Both the position numbers and the translations under genes were made by a program. From an uncultured Eubacteriales bacterium (GTDB taxonomy: Bacteria; Bacillota; Clostridia; Oscillospirales; CAG-272), in assembly GCA_934371135.1 (NCBI GenBank), contig CAKRNO010000007.1, forward strand, positions 1 to 60,805: a stretch of 60,805 nucleotides of DNA, given 5' to 3'. Under the pieces are notes generated by a model. That model had not been told where the DNA came from and did no database searches. It was given only the letters and a program-made list of their open reading frames with translations. Below are positions 33,600 through 42,146 of the stretch, piece after piece; the first letter of the stretch is position 1; the number at the start of each line of letters is the position of its first letter.

Positions 33600-33727
33600 G
33601 ATTTTGCAGGTTTTCGGCACATTCTGCGTGCGTACCCGGCACCTGTGCCGCGCAGCGTCCGGTAAGAGCGCCGCGATCCTTGCGCGGCGCCGGGTGCCGG
33701 GTCGGCTCCGAGCCACGGTGCTGAATC
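33600..33727. other. GC-rich multi-hairpin intergenic segment
   Basis: No open frame with a ribosome site. It holds several short perfect inverted repeats in a row: CGGCAC-CT-GTGCCG, GCGCCGC with GCGGCGC around a 9-base loop, and GGCTC-C-GAGCC. It lies between the hydrolase terminator at 33729-33753 and the GH3 promoter. It may be a structured RNA, or simply GC-rich spacer. Confidence 0.3.
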
Positions 33728-33728
33728 A

Positions 33729-33757
33729 AAAAGGGCGGCAGTGCCGCCCTTTTCGGA
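33729..33757 (-). terminator. Terminator of the hydrolase lipoprotein gene
   Basis: A nearly perfect 25-base palindrome (33729-33740 with 33742-33753), followed on the minus strand by TTTTTGATT. Confidence 0.85.
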
Positions 33758-33829
33758 TCATGGGGAAAACGTTTGGGGAAACGGGCAGGGTGCCCTTTCG
33801 GCACCGACCGTACGGGAGAAAATGACGTG

Positions 33830-35737
33830 TCAGATGTCGGTCTTTTCACCCGTCCAGGCGAGGGGGAGAACGGAGACGGTCTCCACACCGCGGACGCCGA
33901 AGCGCACGAGGTCATTGAGCGTCGCCTCGCGGAGGTACACCAGGTTGGGGCCTGCCTCCACGGTTACCTTGCCGTTCACAGCCTCGACGAGCTTTTCCGC
34001 GCCGAAGATATCCGTCATGACCACATAGTCGGAGACTGTCCACGGCACATCGACCTCCGACGGGGTGAGCGGGGAGAGGACGACCGTGATGCGCTCGCGG
34101 GAGTTGGCGCGCGGGGCGAGCTCATAGATGAGCCCGGTGGGCTTCTCCGATATGACCTTCGTCAGCCGGGGGTCGGGGAGCAGTCTTGTCATGGTCTGGA
34201 TCGCGTAGCAGGCGAGGCGCCAGTCGGCGTCGATCCAGCGGTTGTTGGAGGCGCCGGCACCGAGCTGGGACGAGTTGGCTTGGAACTGACCGTAGTTGCA
34301 TCCGTCGGTATCGACAATGGACATGAACGTGACGCGGTCAACGCCGTTCCGGATGGCGTAGAGGTAGAACTGCAGCTGCATATATGCCTGCTCGAGCTGG
34401 GTGTGCTTACCGTCTGCGAGCATACCGCCGTCGCTCTTTAAGACGTTCCAGCCGCATTCGGTGAACCAGATCGGCAGATTTGCCCGGCCTTTGGCAGACA
34501 GGAGCTTGCGGATCGAATTGATGTTGCCGGAGAGGCGGAAGGAGGAGTTGTGACCGAAAGGCGAGGTCGCCTGGTTGCCGTCGATGTAGGGGTGCGTCGA
34601 GAGGATATCCATGGTCGAGGCGGTGTCGATGTCGGCTTTGGAGGTCGTGCCGTCCACGCCCATGATTTTTTGCAGCTTGGCGGATTTTGCGATGGCACTG
34701 TTGAGGATGTCATACAGCGTGACGCCCGTCGAGCAGGTGCTCGATTGCTGGAAGATCGTAGTGTTGTCCATCGCGAGGACGTTGCTGATGAAGCTGGCGT
34801 CCAGCCCGTTGACGCCGCCGGTGCACATACCGACGACGTAAACCGAGGGGACATTGTTCGTGGGGTCGTCCGGGCAGATGGATTTGATGGTGTAGTAGGT
34901 GACGATCTGCTGGAGCGCATAGGCGCAGCACTTCAGATAGCTGTAGGCATCATCGGTGCCGTCCGGGCGCCGCACTGCGAACAGGTACTGGAAGTTCGGC
35001 TCGTTCTGCACCTCGATATAGCGGATCGGGTTATAGTTGCCGTCGTAGTCGTTGAAGAAGGTGCCGTTGGGACCATACTTGCCGAGCAGGGTCGTGAGGG
35101 AGTCGACGATTCCCTCCAGAAACCCGACAAAGTTATAGTTGGAGAGATTCCACAGGTCGGGGTCGTCGTTGGACTTCTGCGCGGCGCCGCTGTAGTAAGC
35201 GCCGAGGTTGGCACCGTGCGTCAGCATGACGGAGGTCTCGCTCTCACAGAAGGCCTCCATCACCTGGTCGTTCAGCCCCGAGCTGTTGGTACGGAGGTTC
35301 GCGATACCCATTTCGCTGAAATCCTTATAGAAATTCAGGTATTCATGCGCGGCGCCGACATAGATGCCGTACACCGGGACATCGCTCCTGCCGGCGGCGA
35401 TGATCTCTGCCGCGCTCCGCAGGCTGGCGATATCGGTCGCGTCCACGCTGGCACTGCCGCCGCGCGTTGCATAATCGGAAGCAGGGAGGAAGTCGTAGCC
35501 GACGCGGATATTCGTCCCTTTGACCGTGACGCCGACGGCGTCACGCATATAGGTACCGTTGTCCTCCGGATGGTAGTCACCGGAGGGGGGATTCGGGCCG
35601 TTCGGCTGGTCGGGCGGGGTCGGCGGGTTATCCTGGTTGCCGGGGTCGTCCCGTTGGATTTTGCAGGATGTCACCATGGCGGAGAGCATGGCGATGAGGA
35701 GAACGGCGGCGACGACGGTCATTATAATTTTTTTCAT
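33830..35737 (-). CDS. Glycoside hydrolase-like lipoprotein, clan-A (beta/alpha)8 type
   Basis: 635 aa. Lipobox MVTSC at Cys25, then a Pro/Asn/Asp-rich linker to about residue 60, then a barrel domain. The putative acid/base Glu is in YIEVQNEPNFQY (about residue 244) and the putative nucleophile Glu in IWFTECGWN (about residue 425), the spacing and context of clan-A retaining hydrolases such as GH5/GH39. I cannot fix the family or substrate. A C-terminal beta domain follows. It is paralogous to the next gene upstream (DILSTHPY, NEPNF, a TEGW/TELGW-like strand). Exposed on the outer face of the membrane. Start ATG with GGAGC upstream; its promoter matches that of its paralogue. Confidence 0.8.
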   Translation of the reverse strand: MKKIIMTVVAAVLLIAMLSAMVTSCKIQRDDPGNQDNPPTPPDQPNGPNPPSGDYHPEDNGTYMRDAVGVTVKGTNIRVGYDFLPASDYATRGGSASVDATDIASLRSAAEIIAAGRSDVPVYGIYVGAAHEYLNFYKDFSEMGIANLRTNSSGLNDQVMEAFCESETSVMLTHGANLGAYYSGAAQKSNDDPDLWNLSNYNFVGFLEGIVDSLTTLLGKYGPNGTFFNDYDGNYNPIRYIEVQNEPNFQYLFAVRRPDGTDDAYSYLKCCAYALQQIVTYYTIKSICPDDPTNNVPSVYVVGMCTGGVNGLDASFISNVLAMDNTTIFQQSSTCSTGVTLYDILNSAIAKSAKLQKIMGVDGTTSKADIDTASTMDILSTHPYIDGNQATSPFGHNSSFRLSGNINSIRKLLSAKGRANLPIWFTECGWNVLKSDGGMLADGKHTQLEQAYMQLQFYLYAIRNGVDRVTFMSIVDTDGCNYGQFQANSSQLGAGASNNRWIDADWRLACYAIQTMTRLLPDPRLTKVISEKPTGLIYELAPRANSRERITVVLSPLTPSEVDVPWTVSDYVVMTDIFGAEKLVEAVNGKVTVEAGPNLVYLREATLNDLVRFGVRGVETVSVLPLAWTGEKTDI

Positions 35738-35794
35738 GAAACGGCTCCTTCCGGGGAATGTGCCTGCGTACCTATGCAGTGTATTTATACAAAT

Positions 35795-35876
35795 ATTCTA
35801 TCATGGCAGATTATTTAACGTCAAGGAACATAAGTACCAAATGCAGTCAAAAAAATTGGTTGAATTGGACAAACGA
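35795..35876 (-). promoter_or_regulatory. Promoter plus conserved upstream element of the hydrolase lipoprotein gene
   Basis: Minus-strand TTGACG (35819-35824), 18-bp spacer, TAGAAT (35795-35800). About 50 bases at and before the -35 (to 35876) match the region before the cytosolic paralogue (37347-37402): shared TTTGG-ACT-ATGTT next to TTGACG and an ACCA-TTTTTTT block further up. Probably a shared activator or operator site. Confidence 0.65.
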
Positions 35877-35878
35877 AA

Positions 35879-35908
35879 GGGGCAAACCGCCTGCCGGCGG
35901 TTTGCCCC
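35879..35908 (-). terminator. Terminator of the cytosolic hydrolase-like gene
   Basis: A 13-bp perfect stem (35879-35891 with 35896-35908) with a 4-base loop; only a short T tract (TTTCG) follows on the minus strand. Confidence 0.65.
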
Positions 35909-35921
35909 CGAAAACAGCGGG

Positions 35922-37223
35922 TCAGCGGCAGTGGCGGACATAGAGAGGGCAGGGGCCCGCGTCGAGCGTGAGCCGTCCTCCCGTCACGTCGACGGTCGCC
36001 GTGTTGCCGAGCATATCCGTGATCTCGGCGGCAGTGTCGCTCCACGGGATTGTGATTTCCGCCGGAGCGTTGGCGTGGAAGACCATGACGACCTCCTCGC
36101 CGCCGGGCGCCGCCTCGAACACATAGGCGTACTTGTTGTCCTTTCCGTCCAGGAGCGCGCCGATGAGCTTGGGGTCGGGCATGAGGCGGATCATGTTTTG
36201 TACGGCGAGCGCGGAGGGGCGCAGCGTGCCGTCCCGATCCACGAACCCGGGGTTGCAGTTGTCCGTGTCCATGATGTACATGGTTGTGATGCGCTCGACG
36301 CCGAGACGCATCCCGAGCGCGTAGACCTGCGTATTGAACGCCGCCTGTTCAATCCTGTCATTGCCCTTTTCGCAGGTGGGGAAGTAGCCTCCCTCCCCGG
36401 GGCGGATGAACCAGCCGAGCTCGGTGTACCAGACGGGCATATCCGGTACGCCCCCGGCGGCGAGCAGCTTACGGATCTCCGCATAGCCGGAGGCAATGGA
36501 ATATTTCAGCCATCCCATCCAGGCAAAAGGCGAGATGGGGTCCACATACGGATGCGTGGAGAGAATGTCCATCGTGTGATAGATGCGGGGGTCAAGCTCA
36601 CAGCAGAGGCGGATGAAGCCGACGTCCGCGGCAGACGCCCCGCCGGCACCGAAGCCCAGGACCTTGACCTCCGGGAACTCTGCCTTGATTGGCGCGTAGA
36701 TCGCGGTCTGGAGCAGGGTATAGAGACGCGCCTTCTCGCGGATGTCGGTCCGGTCCGGCACCATGTAGCCGAAGTTCGGCTCGTTGAAGATTTCAATATA
36801 GCGGATGGGGTGATACGGCACGTCCGGGTGCTCCGTAAAGAAGGTGCCGCCGGGACCGTAGCGGCGCAGCTTTTCAAGGGCGTTGTCGATGTTGCCCTGT
36901 ACGAACGCCTCGTCCGAGTCGAACCCGCCGCGCGCGAGACCGACCGTAATCATGGCATTGAGCCCGCCACGGGCGATGGGCTCAAATTCCGCATCGGTGA
37001 AGGGTCTGCCGCCCGTGCGCAGACAGCGGAAGCCGATTTCCTCGATGGCTTTCCCATATACCGGATAATCGACCCCCCAGCTGTAAATGCCGTAGATCGG
37101 CACCTCTCCGCGCGGTTTGCGCAGGATGGCGGCGAGGTCGGGCAGGGGCTGTCGGTCGTCGGTCTTGCATCGTTCGGCTTTGATCGGTGCCGGCTGCGGG
37201 ATGAAAGGCAACGCTTGTTTCAT
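35922..37223 (-). CDS. Cytosolic glycoside hydrolase-like protein, paralogue of the lipoprotein
   Basis: 433 aa without signal peptide or linker; it corresponds to the barrel plus C-terminal beta domain of the 635-aa lipoprotein. Putative catalytic Glu residues lie in YIEIFNEPNFGY (about residue 144) and VWYTELGWF (about residue 266); DILSTHPYVDP and YIMDTDNCNPG are shared with the paralogue (MSIVDTDGCNYG there). The family and substrate are not identified. The ATG lies 9 bases after GAGGAG. It has its own promoter with the same upstream element as the lipoprotein gene. One paralogue outside and one inside suggests sequential breakdown of the same polysaccharide. Confidence 0.78.
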   Translation of the reverse strand: MKQALPFIPQPAPIKAERCKTDDRQPLPDLAAILRKPRGEVPIYGIYSWGVDYPVYGKAIEEIGFRCLRTGGRPFTDAEFEPIARGGLNAMITVGLARGGFDSDEAFVQGNIDNALEKLRRYGPGGTFFTEHPDVPYHPIRYIEIFNEPNFGYMVPDRTDIREKARLYTLLQTAIYAPIKAEFPEVKVLGFGAGGASAADVGFIRLCCELDPRIYHTMDILSTHPYVDPISPFAWMGWLKYSIASGYAEIRKLLAAGGVPDMPVWYTELGWFIRPGEGGYFPTCEKGNDRIEQAAFNTQVYALGMRLGVERITTMYIMDTDNCNPGFVDRDGTLRPSALAVQNMIRLMPDPKLIGALLDGKDNKYAYVFEAAPGGEEVVMVFHANAPAEITIPWSDTAAEITDMLGNTATVDVTGGRLTLDAGPCPLYVRHCR

Positions 37224-37322
37224 GGCAGAATGCTCCTCGTGTGTATGGTTGATAAAATGAAATTTTGTCCGGAAAAATGCGGGAGGCTCCGTGGTATGCG
37301 GCTCCGCCCCGCCTCGTCGATG

Positions 37323-37402
37323 ATTTTACCATGTATCACCAGCAGACGTCAATCAACATTAGTGCCAAACAGACTGAAAAAAACTGGTGAGGTTGCACAA
37401 AA
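37323..37402 (-). promoter_or_regulatory. Promoter plus conserved upstream element of the cytosolic hydrolase gene
   Basis: Minus-strand TTGACG (37347-37352), 18-bp spacer, TAAAAT (37323-37328). The region from the -35 to about 37402 repeats the element found before the lipoprotein gene. Both promoters have the same -35 and the same unusual 18-bp spacing. Confidence 0.65.
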
Positions 37403-37404
37403 GG

Positions 37405-37438
37405 CAGCGGCACATCACGGTGTGGTGATGTGCCGCTG
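37405..37438 (-). terminator. Terminator of the ttcA-ligA operon
   Basis: A 14-bp perfect stem (37405-37418 with 37425-37438) and a 6-base loop, followed on the minus strand by CCTTTTG. Confidence 0.8.
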
Positions 37439-37463
37439 TCTGCGGGGTGCCCTCCGGTGTTCG

Positions 37464-39467
37464 TTACTCCGCGAGGAGGGCGAGCAGTGCCGCCTCGTCA
37501 AGGATCGGGATGCCGAGCTCCTGTGCGCGGGTGAGCTTGGAGCCCGCTTCCTCCCCGGCGACGACGTAGGAGGTCTTTTTTGAGACGGAGGAGGAGATTT
37601 TTCCTCCGGCAGCCTCGATTTTCTCCGACGCTTCCTGCCGCGTCATGTGCGGCAGTGTCCCCGTGAGGACGAAGGTGTTGCCCCGGAGCGTGTCCCGCGT
37701 GACGGTCCTGACCGCGTCGGTGCGCACCCCTGCGGCGACCAGACGGTCGATGCGGGCATTGTTCTCGGGATTGGCGAAAAACTCAATGAGATTTTCCGCC
37801 GTGATGTCACCGATGTCGGAAACGCCTGCAAAATCCTCAAAGGATGCCGCGCGGACATTCTCCAGCGTTCCGAATTTCCGTGCGATGGCGGCGGCGGCGA
37901 CCTCTCCGACCTGACGGATGCCGAGGGCGCACAGCAGGCGCTCGAGTCCGCGTTCCCTGGAGGCATCGATGGCGGCGATGAGATTGGTGGCGCTCTTTTC
38001 ACCCATGCGGTCGAGCGCGGCAATCTTGTCTGCCTTGAGGGTATAGAGGTCGGCTACGTCCGTGATGAGCCCGGCGGTGAGCAGCGCCGCGATGACCTGC
38101 GGTCCCAGACCGTCGATATCCATGCACCCTTTGGAGGCGTAGTGGATAATGCCGCGCATCTTCTGCGCGGGGCAGGCGGGATTGACGCAGCGCACGGCGG
38201 CACCGTCGCCGCCCGCGTCACGGACGACGGGGGCACCGCAGGCAGGGCAGGCGGCTGGCATACGGTAGGGCTCGGAGCCCGCGGCGTGCCCGTCTCCCGC
38301 CCGCCGCACGATCTCGGGGATGATCTCTCCCGCCTTGCGGACGATCACGCGGTCGCCGATACGGATATCCTTTTCCGTGATGAAGTCGATATTGTGGAGC
38401 GTCGCACGGGAAACCGTCGTCCCCGCGAGATGCACGGGGTCGAGCTCCGCCGCCGGGGTCAGAACTCCCGTGCGCCCCACCTGGATGGTAATATCGCGGA
38501 GGGTCGTCTCTTTTTCCTCGGGCGGGTATTTGAAGGCGACAGCCCATTTCGGGCGCCCCGTCCCCTCGCCGATCTCGCGGCGGTGGTCGAAGCGGTCGAG
38601 CTTGATGACGGCGCCGTCCATATCGAAGGAGAGTGTGTCGCGCATTTCGCCGAGTGCCCGGACGTGTTCATTAATGGCGTCCTTGCCGGTGAGCCGCTTG
38701 CGGTGCGGCAGGACATGGAAGCCGAGTGCTTCGAGGCGGTTGAGCGTTTCGGTGTGCGTTTCCACCGTGCGCCCGTCCGTGTACAGGTCGCCGGACTGCA
38801 GGTTGAAGACCATGATATCGAGCCGGCGGGAGGCGGCGATTTTGGGGTCGAGCTGGCGCAGCGACCCGGCGGCAGCGTTCCTGGGGTTGGCGAAAAGGGG
38901 CAGCCCCTCGCTCTCCTGGATGGCGTTGAGCTCGGCAAAGACGGTGCGCGGCATATAGACCTCGCCCCGTACCGTCAGCGTGAGCGGCTCGGGGAGCGTC
39001 AGGGGGATGCTGCGGATGGTGCGGATATTGCCCGTGACGTCCTCGCCGACGAGCCCGTTCCCGCGTGTTGCACCGCGGATGAGTTTGCCGCCCTCATAGG
39101 TCAGGGCGACGGACAGCCCGTCGATTTTCGGCTCGACGGAGTAGTAAGCCCCGGGGAGCTCTGCCTCGATCCGGTCGAGGTACTGATCCAGCTCCTCATA
39201 CGAGAAGACGTCGGTCAGCGATCCCATCGGGACGGCGTGCGTCACCTTTTCGAATTTCTCGAGCACCGCACCGCCGACGCGCCTCGTCGGCGAGTCCCCG
39301 GTCACAAATTGCGGGTATGCCGCCTCCAGCGTTTCCAGCTCGCGGAACAGCGCGTCATATTCGTAGTCGGAGATCTCCGGCGCGTCCTTGCGGTAGTAGA
39401 GGTCCGCGTGATAGCGGAGCTCCCGCCGCAGTTCTTCTATGCGTGCCTGTGCTTGCTGTTCGGTCAT
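37464..39467 (-). CDS. ligA: NAD-dependent DNA ligase
   Basis: 667 aa, normal length. It seals nicks during replication and repair. The Ia domain comes first, the adenylated Lys is in EPKIDGLSV (Lys114), then the OB fold, a four-Cys zinc finger (CPACGAPVV ... CVNPACPAQ), helix-hairpin-helix repeats and a C-terminal BRCT domain (GNTFVLTGTLP ... SKKTSYVVAGEEAGSKL). The ATG follows GTGAGGG and starts 7 bp after the ttcA stop, so the two are one transcript. Confidence 0.98.
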   Translation of the reverse strand: MTEQQAQARIEELRRELRYHADLYYRKDAPEISDYEYDALFRELETLEAAYPQFVTGDSPTRRVGGAVLEKFEKVTHAVPMGSLTDVFSYEELDQYLDRIEAELPGAYYSVEPKIDGLSVALTYEGGKLIRGATRGNGLVGEDVTGNIRTIRSIPLTLPEPLTLTVRGEVYMPRTVFAELNAIQESEGLPLFANPRNAAAGSLRQLDPKIAASRRLDIMVFNLQSGDLYTDGRTVETHTETLNRLEALGFHVLPHRKRLTGKDAINEHVRALGEMRDTLSFDMDGAVIKLDRFDHRREIGEGTGRPKWAVAFKYPPEEKETTLRDITIQVGRTGVLTPAAELDPVHLAGTTVSRATLHNIDFITEKDIRIGDRVIVRKAGEIIPEIVRRAGDGHAAGSEPYRMPAACPACGAPVVRDAGGDGAAVRCVNPACPAQKMRGIIHYASKGCMDIDGLGPQVIAALLTAGLITDVADLYTLKADKIAALDRMGEKSATNLIAAIDASRERGLERLLCALGIRQVGEVAAAAIARKFGTLENVRAASFEDFAGVSDIGDITAENLIEFFANPENNARIDRLVAAGVRTDAVRTVTRDTLRGNTFVLTGTLPHMTRQEASEKIEAAGGKISSSVSKKTSYVVAGEEAGSKLTRAQELGIPILDEAALLALLAE

Positions 39468-39474
39468 ATTTCCC

Positions 39475-40212
39475 TCACTTCCGGTCTTCCCCCGCAGGGT
39501 GAAAACCGTCGATTTCTCCGCGGCAGATGGCGCCGAAGATGCGGTGCCGCAGTCCGCGGTGCTTGGTGTCCAGCTCCCGAAGGAGCAGCTTCATATTTTC
39601 CCTCTCCGTTGCGTGATCCTCCGGGCAGGTAGATACCACCACAGGCAACTGTGCCTGTCTGGTAAAGCTCACGATGTCTTTCTCCCGCGCGTAGAGCAGG
39701 GGGCGGATGAGCGTCAGCTCCTTTCTCGACAGGTGCGTGACGGGTGAAAAGGTCCCGATGCGCCCCTCAAAGAACAGATTGAGCATAAAGGTCTCGACAA
39801 CGTCGTCTGCATGGTGCCCGAGCGCTACCTTGTTGCATCCTGCCGCCTTTGCCGCGTCGTGGAGTGCGCCCCGTCGCATACGGGCGCAGAGAGAGCAGGG
39901 GTTGGGCTCTTTCCGTATGTCAAAGATGATTTTTGCGATTTCGGACTTGACCTGTATGTAGGGGATGCCATGCGCCTCGCAGAGGGCAGTGATCGGGGCA
40001 AAATCCATTCCGTCGAGCCCCATATCGATGGTGATCGCCACCACCTCAAAGTGCTTCGGATAGAATTTGGAGAGCTCCGAGAGCGCCAGCAGGAGCGTGA
40101 GGGAATCCTTGCCGCCCGAGACGCCGACGGCGATGCGGTCGCCCTCCTCGATCATCCGGTAATCGTCCACAGCCCGCCGGACATAGGACAGGAGATGCTG
40201 TATTTCTTTCAT
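39475..40212 (-). CDS. ttcA: TtcA-type tRNA 2-thiocytidine synthetase
   Basis: 245 aa. The PP-loop SGGKDS (residues 32-37) binds ATP. The CSLCARMRRG pair near residue 108 and a third Cys in STCPEDH near residue 199 are the iron-sulfur ligands of the TtcA group, which adds sulfur to cytidine 32 of tRNA. In Bacillota this family is sometimes broader, so the exact position modified is inferred. The start is ATG at 40212 after AAAGG; the frame is open further but only with a TTG in the intergenic region. It lies before ligA and is divergent from the amidase gene. Confidence 0.87.
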   Translation of the reverse strand: MKEIQHLLSYVRRAVDDYRMIEEGDRIAVGVSGGKDSLTLLLALSELSKFYPKHFEVVAITIDMGLDGMDFAPITALCEAHGIPYIQVKSEIAKIIFDIRKEPNPCSLCARMRRGALHDAAKAAGCNKVALGHHADDVVETFMLNLFFEGRIGTFSPVTHLSRKELTLIRPLLYAREKDIVSFTRQAQLPVVVSTCPEDHATERENMKLLLRELDTKHRGLRHRIFGAICRGEIDGFHPAGEDRK

Positions 40213-40268
40213 GCACGACCTTTCCCGCCGCCTCATATCCTGTATTGACAACGATACGGAGGAAGCGT

Positions 40269-40832
40269 ATGGCTATTCGTGTATATATTGATCAGGGACA
40301 TAATCCCGTCAGCCCGAATACCGGGGCAGAGAGGAACGGACTTACCGAACAGGAAATTACTTACGAGGTCGGCAGATTGCTGTATGAGAAGCTCCGCGCA
40401 AACCCGAATTATGAGGCGCGCCTTTCGCGCCCGACACCGACGACCCAGCTCGGCACCAGCAATGCGGGGAGCCTGCGGGCACGGGTGCAGGGGGCGGAGG
40501 AGTTTGGGGCGGATCTGTTTTTGAGCATCCATACCAATGCGTCACTGGACACCTCGGCGAGCGGGTCGGAGGCGCTGGTCTATCGGGTGGACTCCGCTGC
40601 GGGACGCATCGGAGAGAGCATCCTGCGGTCGATGACCCGTCTGACGGGCTTACGGAACCGAGGTGTCATCGCCCGGCCGGGTCTGTATGTCCTGCGGAAA
40701 ACCTCGATGCCGGCGGTTCTCATGGAGATCGGGTTTATTTCCAATCCCGGAGACGCCGCGCTCATGCGTGATAATCCCGACCTGTTCGCAGAGGGGATTT
40801 ATCGTGGACTTAACGCCTATTACGGTTTTTGA
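40269..40832 (+). CDS. N-acetylmuramoyl-L-alanine amidase (Amidase_3), no signal peptide
   Basis: 187 aa, a single Amidase_3 domain. Zinc ligands appear in YIDQGHNP (His11), the Glu of the GLTEQEITYE helix and SIHTNAS; the catalytic Glu is in VLMEIGFISNP. It cuts the bond between the glycan and the peptide of peptidoglycan. There is no export signal or cell-wall binding domain; the CwlC type, released by mother-cell lysis, also lacks a signal. The ATG follows GGAGG. It is convergent with the Cys-rich protein gene. Confidence 0.9.
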   Translation: MAIRVYIDQGHNPVSPNTGAERNGLTEQEITYEVGRLLYEKLRANPNYEARLSRPTPTTQLGTSNAGSLRARVQGAEEFGADLFLSIHTNASLDTSASGSEALVYRVDSAAGRIGESILRSMTRLTGLRNRGVIARPGLYVLRKTSMPAVLMEIGFISNPGDAALMRDNPDLFAEGIYRGLNAYYGF

Positions 40833-40882
40833 CGGGTGCCCCGGGGAGACTCGGGGTATCCGTTCGTTTTGCGCATCGCGGG

Positions 40883-41548
40883 TCAGTCGGCGGCCGGCGG
40901 CTCCAGTACGACCCTGTCGGTCGAGAGCACATCGAGCGCCGCGTTGACGCTTTCGCAGGGGTAGACCTTTTCTGCTCCGCAAACGGGGCAGAAAACGGCG
41001 ATGCCGTCATCGGAAATATTCAGGTCATAGTCGCCGCTGTGGCAGGGGCAGTCGATGGCCCCGTCCGCCTCGAGCTCCTTGACCCAGAACCGCATGATGT
41101 CGTAGATCTGCGCGTCGGTCAGGATCTGCTCCGGATCCACGTCGGGGGAGGACTGCAACTCGGAGAGGGAATCCATCCCCATTTCTTCGGCGAGCGTGTT
41201 CAGCTCCTCACTGCTCTTTTCGACGGCGTCGTCTACCTGCTCCTTGGTGCCGATGAAGCAGATGTCCATGTGGGAGTACGGGCAGTCGAGCAGAAACAGC
41301 TCCCCGGAGAAAAAGACGTTCGGAGAGACGACGTAGTGATGGCTCGTCCCGCAGAACAGGCAGGGGACGGTCAGGCGGATTTTGCCGTCCGAGGTGTATT
41401 GGAGGACGAGCTCTCCGCCTCCGCAAGTGCATTTGAGCTTGAGCATACGCTGGGCATTCAGGGCGAACTCGCCGACGATGCCGTAGACGGCGTACCGGCA
41501 GTGCGGGCACCGGTAGGCAATGAAGGACTGTTTTACATCAAGAACCAT
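40883..41548 (-). CDS. Cys-rich protein of unknown function with zinc-ribbon-like pairs
   Basis: 221 aa, soluble, acidic. Paired cysteines are spread along the chain: RCPHC near residue 13, KCTC about 40, PCLFC about 62, DCPCHSG about 170 and FCPVC about 188; they could bind two or three metal ions. Between them is an acidic helical stretch (SSEELNTLAEEMGM, VDPEQILTDAQIYDIMRFW). I do not recognise the family. The ATG follows AAAGGAAA. It begins 10 bp downstream of fthC and is the last gene of the ftsK-DJ-1-fthC group. Confidence 0.75.
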   Translation of the reverse strand: MVLDVKQSFIAYRCPHCRYAVYGIVGEFALNAQRMLKLKCTCGGGELVLQYTSDGKIRLTVPCLFCGTSHHYVVSPNVFFSGELFLLDCPYSHMDICFIGTKEQVDDAVEKSSEELNTLAEEMGMDSLSELQSSPDVDPEQILTDAQIYDIMRFWVKELEADGAIDCPCHSGDYDLNISDDGIAVFCPVCGAEKVYPCESVNAALDVLSTDRVVLEPPAAD

Positions 41549-41558
41549 ACGATTTCCT

Positions 41559-42146
41559 TTACGTTTTACAGGTCTGTCCGCCGCTCCGGTGCCACCCCCG
41601 GGGTGTCACGAGGTACGGTACGGAGACGTCATTTTCCTCGGTGGGGAGGCAGGGAACAAGCTCGTCTGCCGCGACGACCAGTACGGCAGTACCGGGGAAG
41701 GCGGGGAGGAACCGGTCAAAGTATCCCCCGCCGTAACCGATCCGATACCCGTCGGTGTCACCGAGGAGCGCGGGGACGAGGAGGAGCGTCCGACCGGTAG
41801 GCAGAATCCCGGGGGCGTCCTCGCCGGGCGAGGGGATGCCGAACGTACCGGGGGAGAGCACCGTGCGGTCGGACACCGCCCGGTAGGTCATGAGCCCCGC
41901 CTTTTCCACACGCGGATACCCGACGGGGATACCGCGGCGCATTGCCAGCTCGGCGAGCGGTGAGAGGTCCGGCTCGCCCCGGACCGGCGCGTACAGTAAA
42001 ACGCAGTCTGCGCGCAGAAACAGCTCTGACGCTGCAATGAGCGCACACAGCGCGCGGTCTTCACGGGCGCGGGCTTCTTCGCCTTTGGCGAGCCGGCGTT
42101 CCAGCGCGTGGGAACGCAGCGCCGCTTTTCTCTCGGCGTGTGTCAT
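41559..42146 (-). CDS. 5-formyltetrahydrofolate cyclo-ligase
   Basis: 195 aa. It converts 5-formyl-THF to 5,10-methenyl-THF with ATP. The N-terminal basic helix (RKAALRSHALERRLAKG) and the signature GYRIGYGGGYFDRFL (about residues 133-147) are those of the MTHFS family. The ATG overlaps the stop of the DJ-1 gene by 4 bases (ATGA). Confidence 0.93.
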   Translation of the reverse strand: MTHAERKAALRSHALERRLAKGEEARAREDRALCALIAASELFLRADCVLLYAPVRGEPDLSPLAELAMRRGIPVGYPRVEKAGLMTYRAVSDRTVLSPGTFGIPSPGEDAPGILPTGRTLLLVPALLGDTDGYRIGYGGGYFDRFLPAFPGTAVLVVAADELVPCLPTEENDVSVPYLVTPRGWHRSGGQTCKT

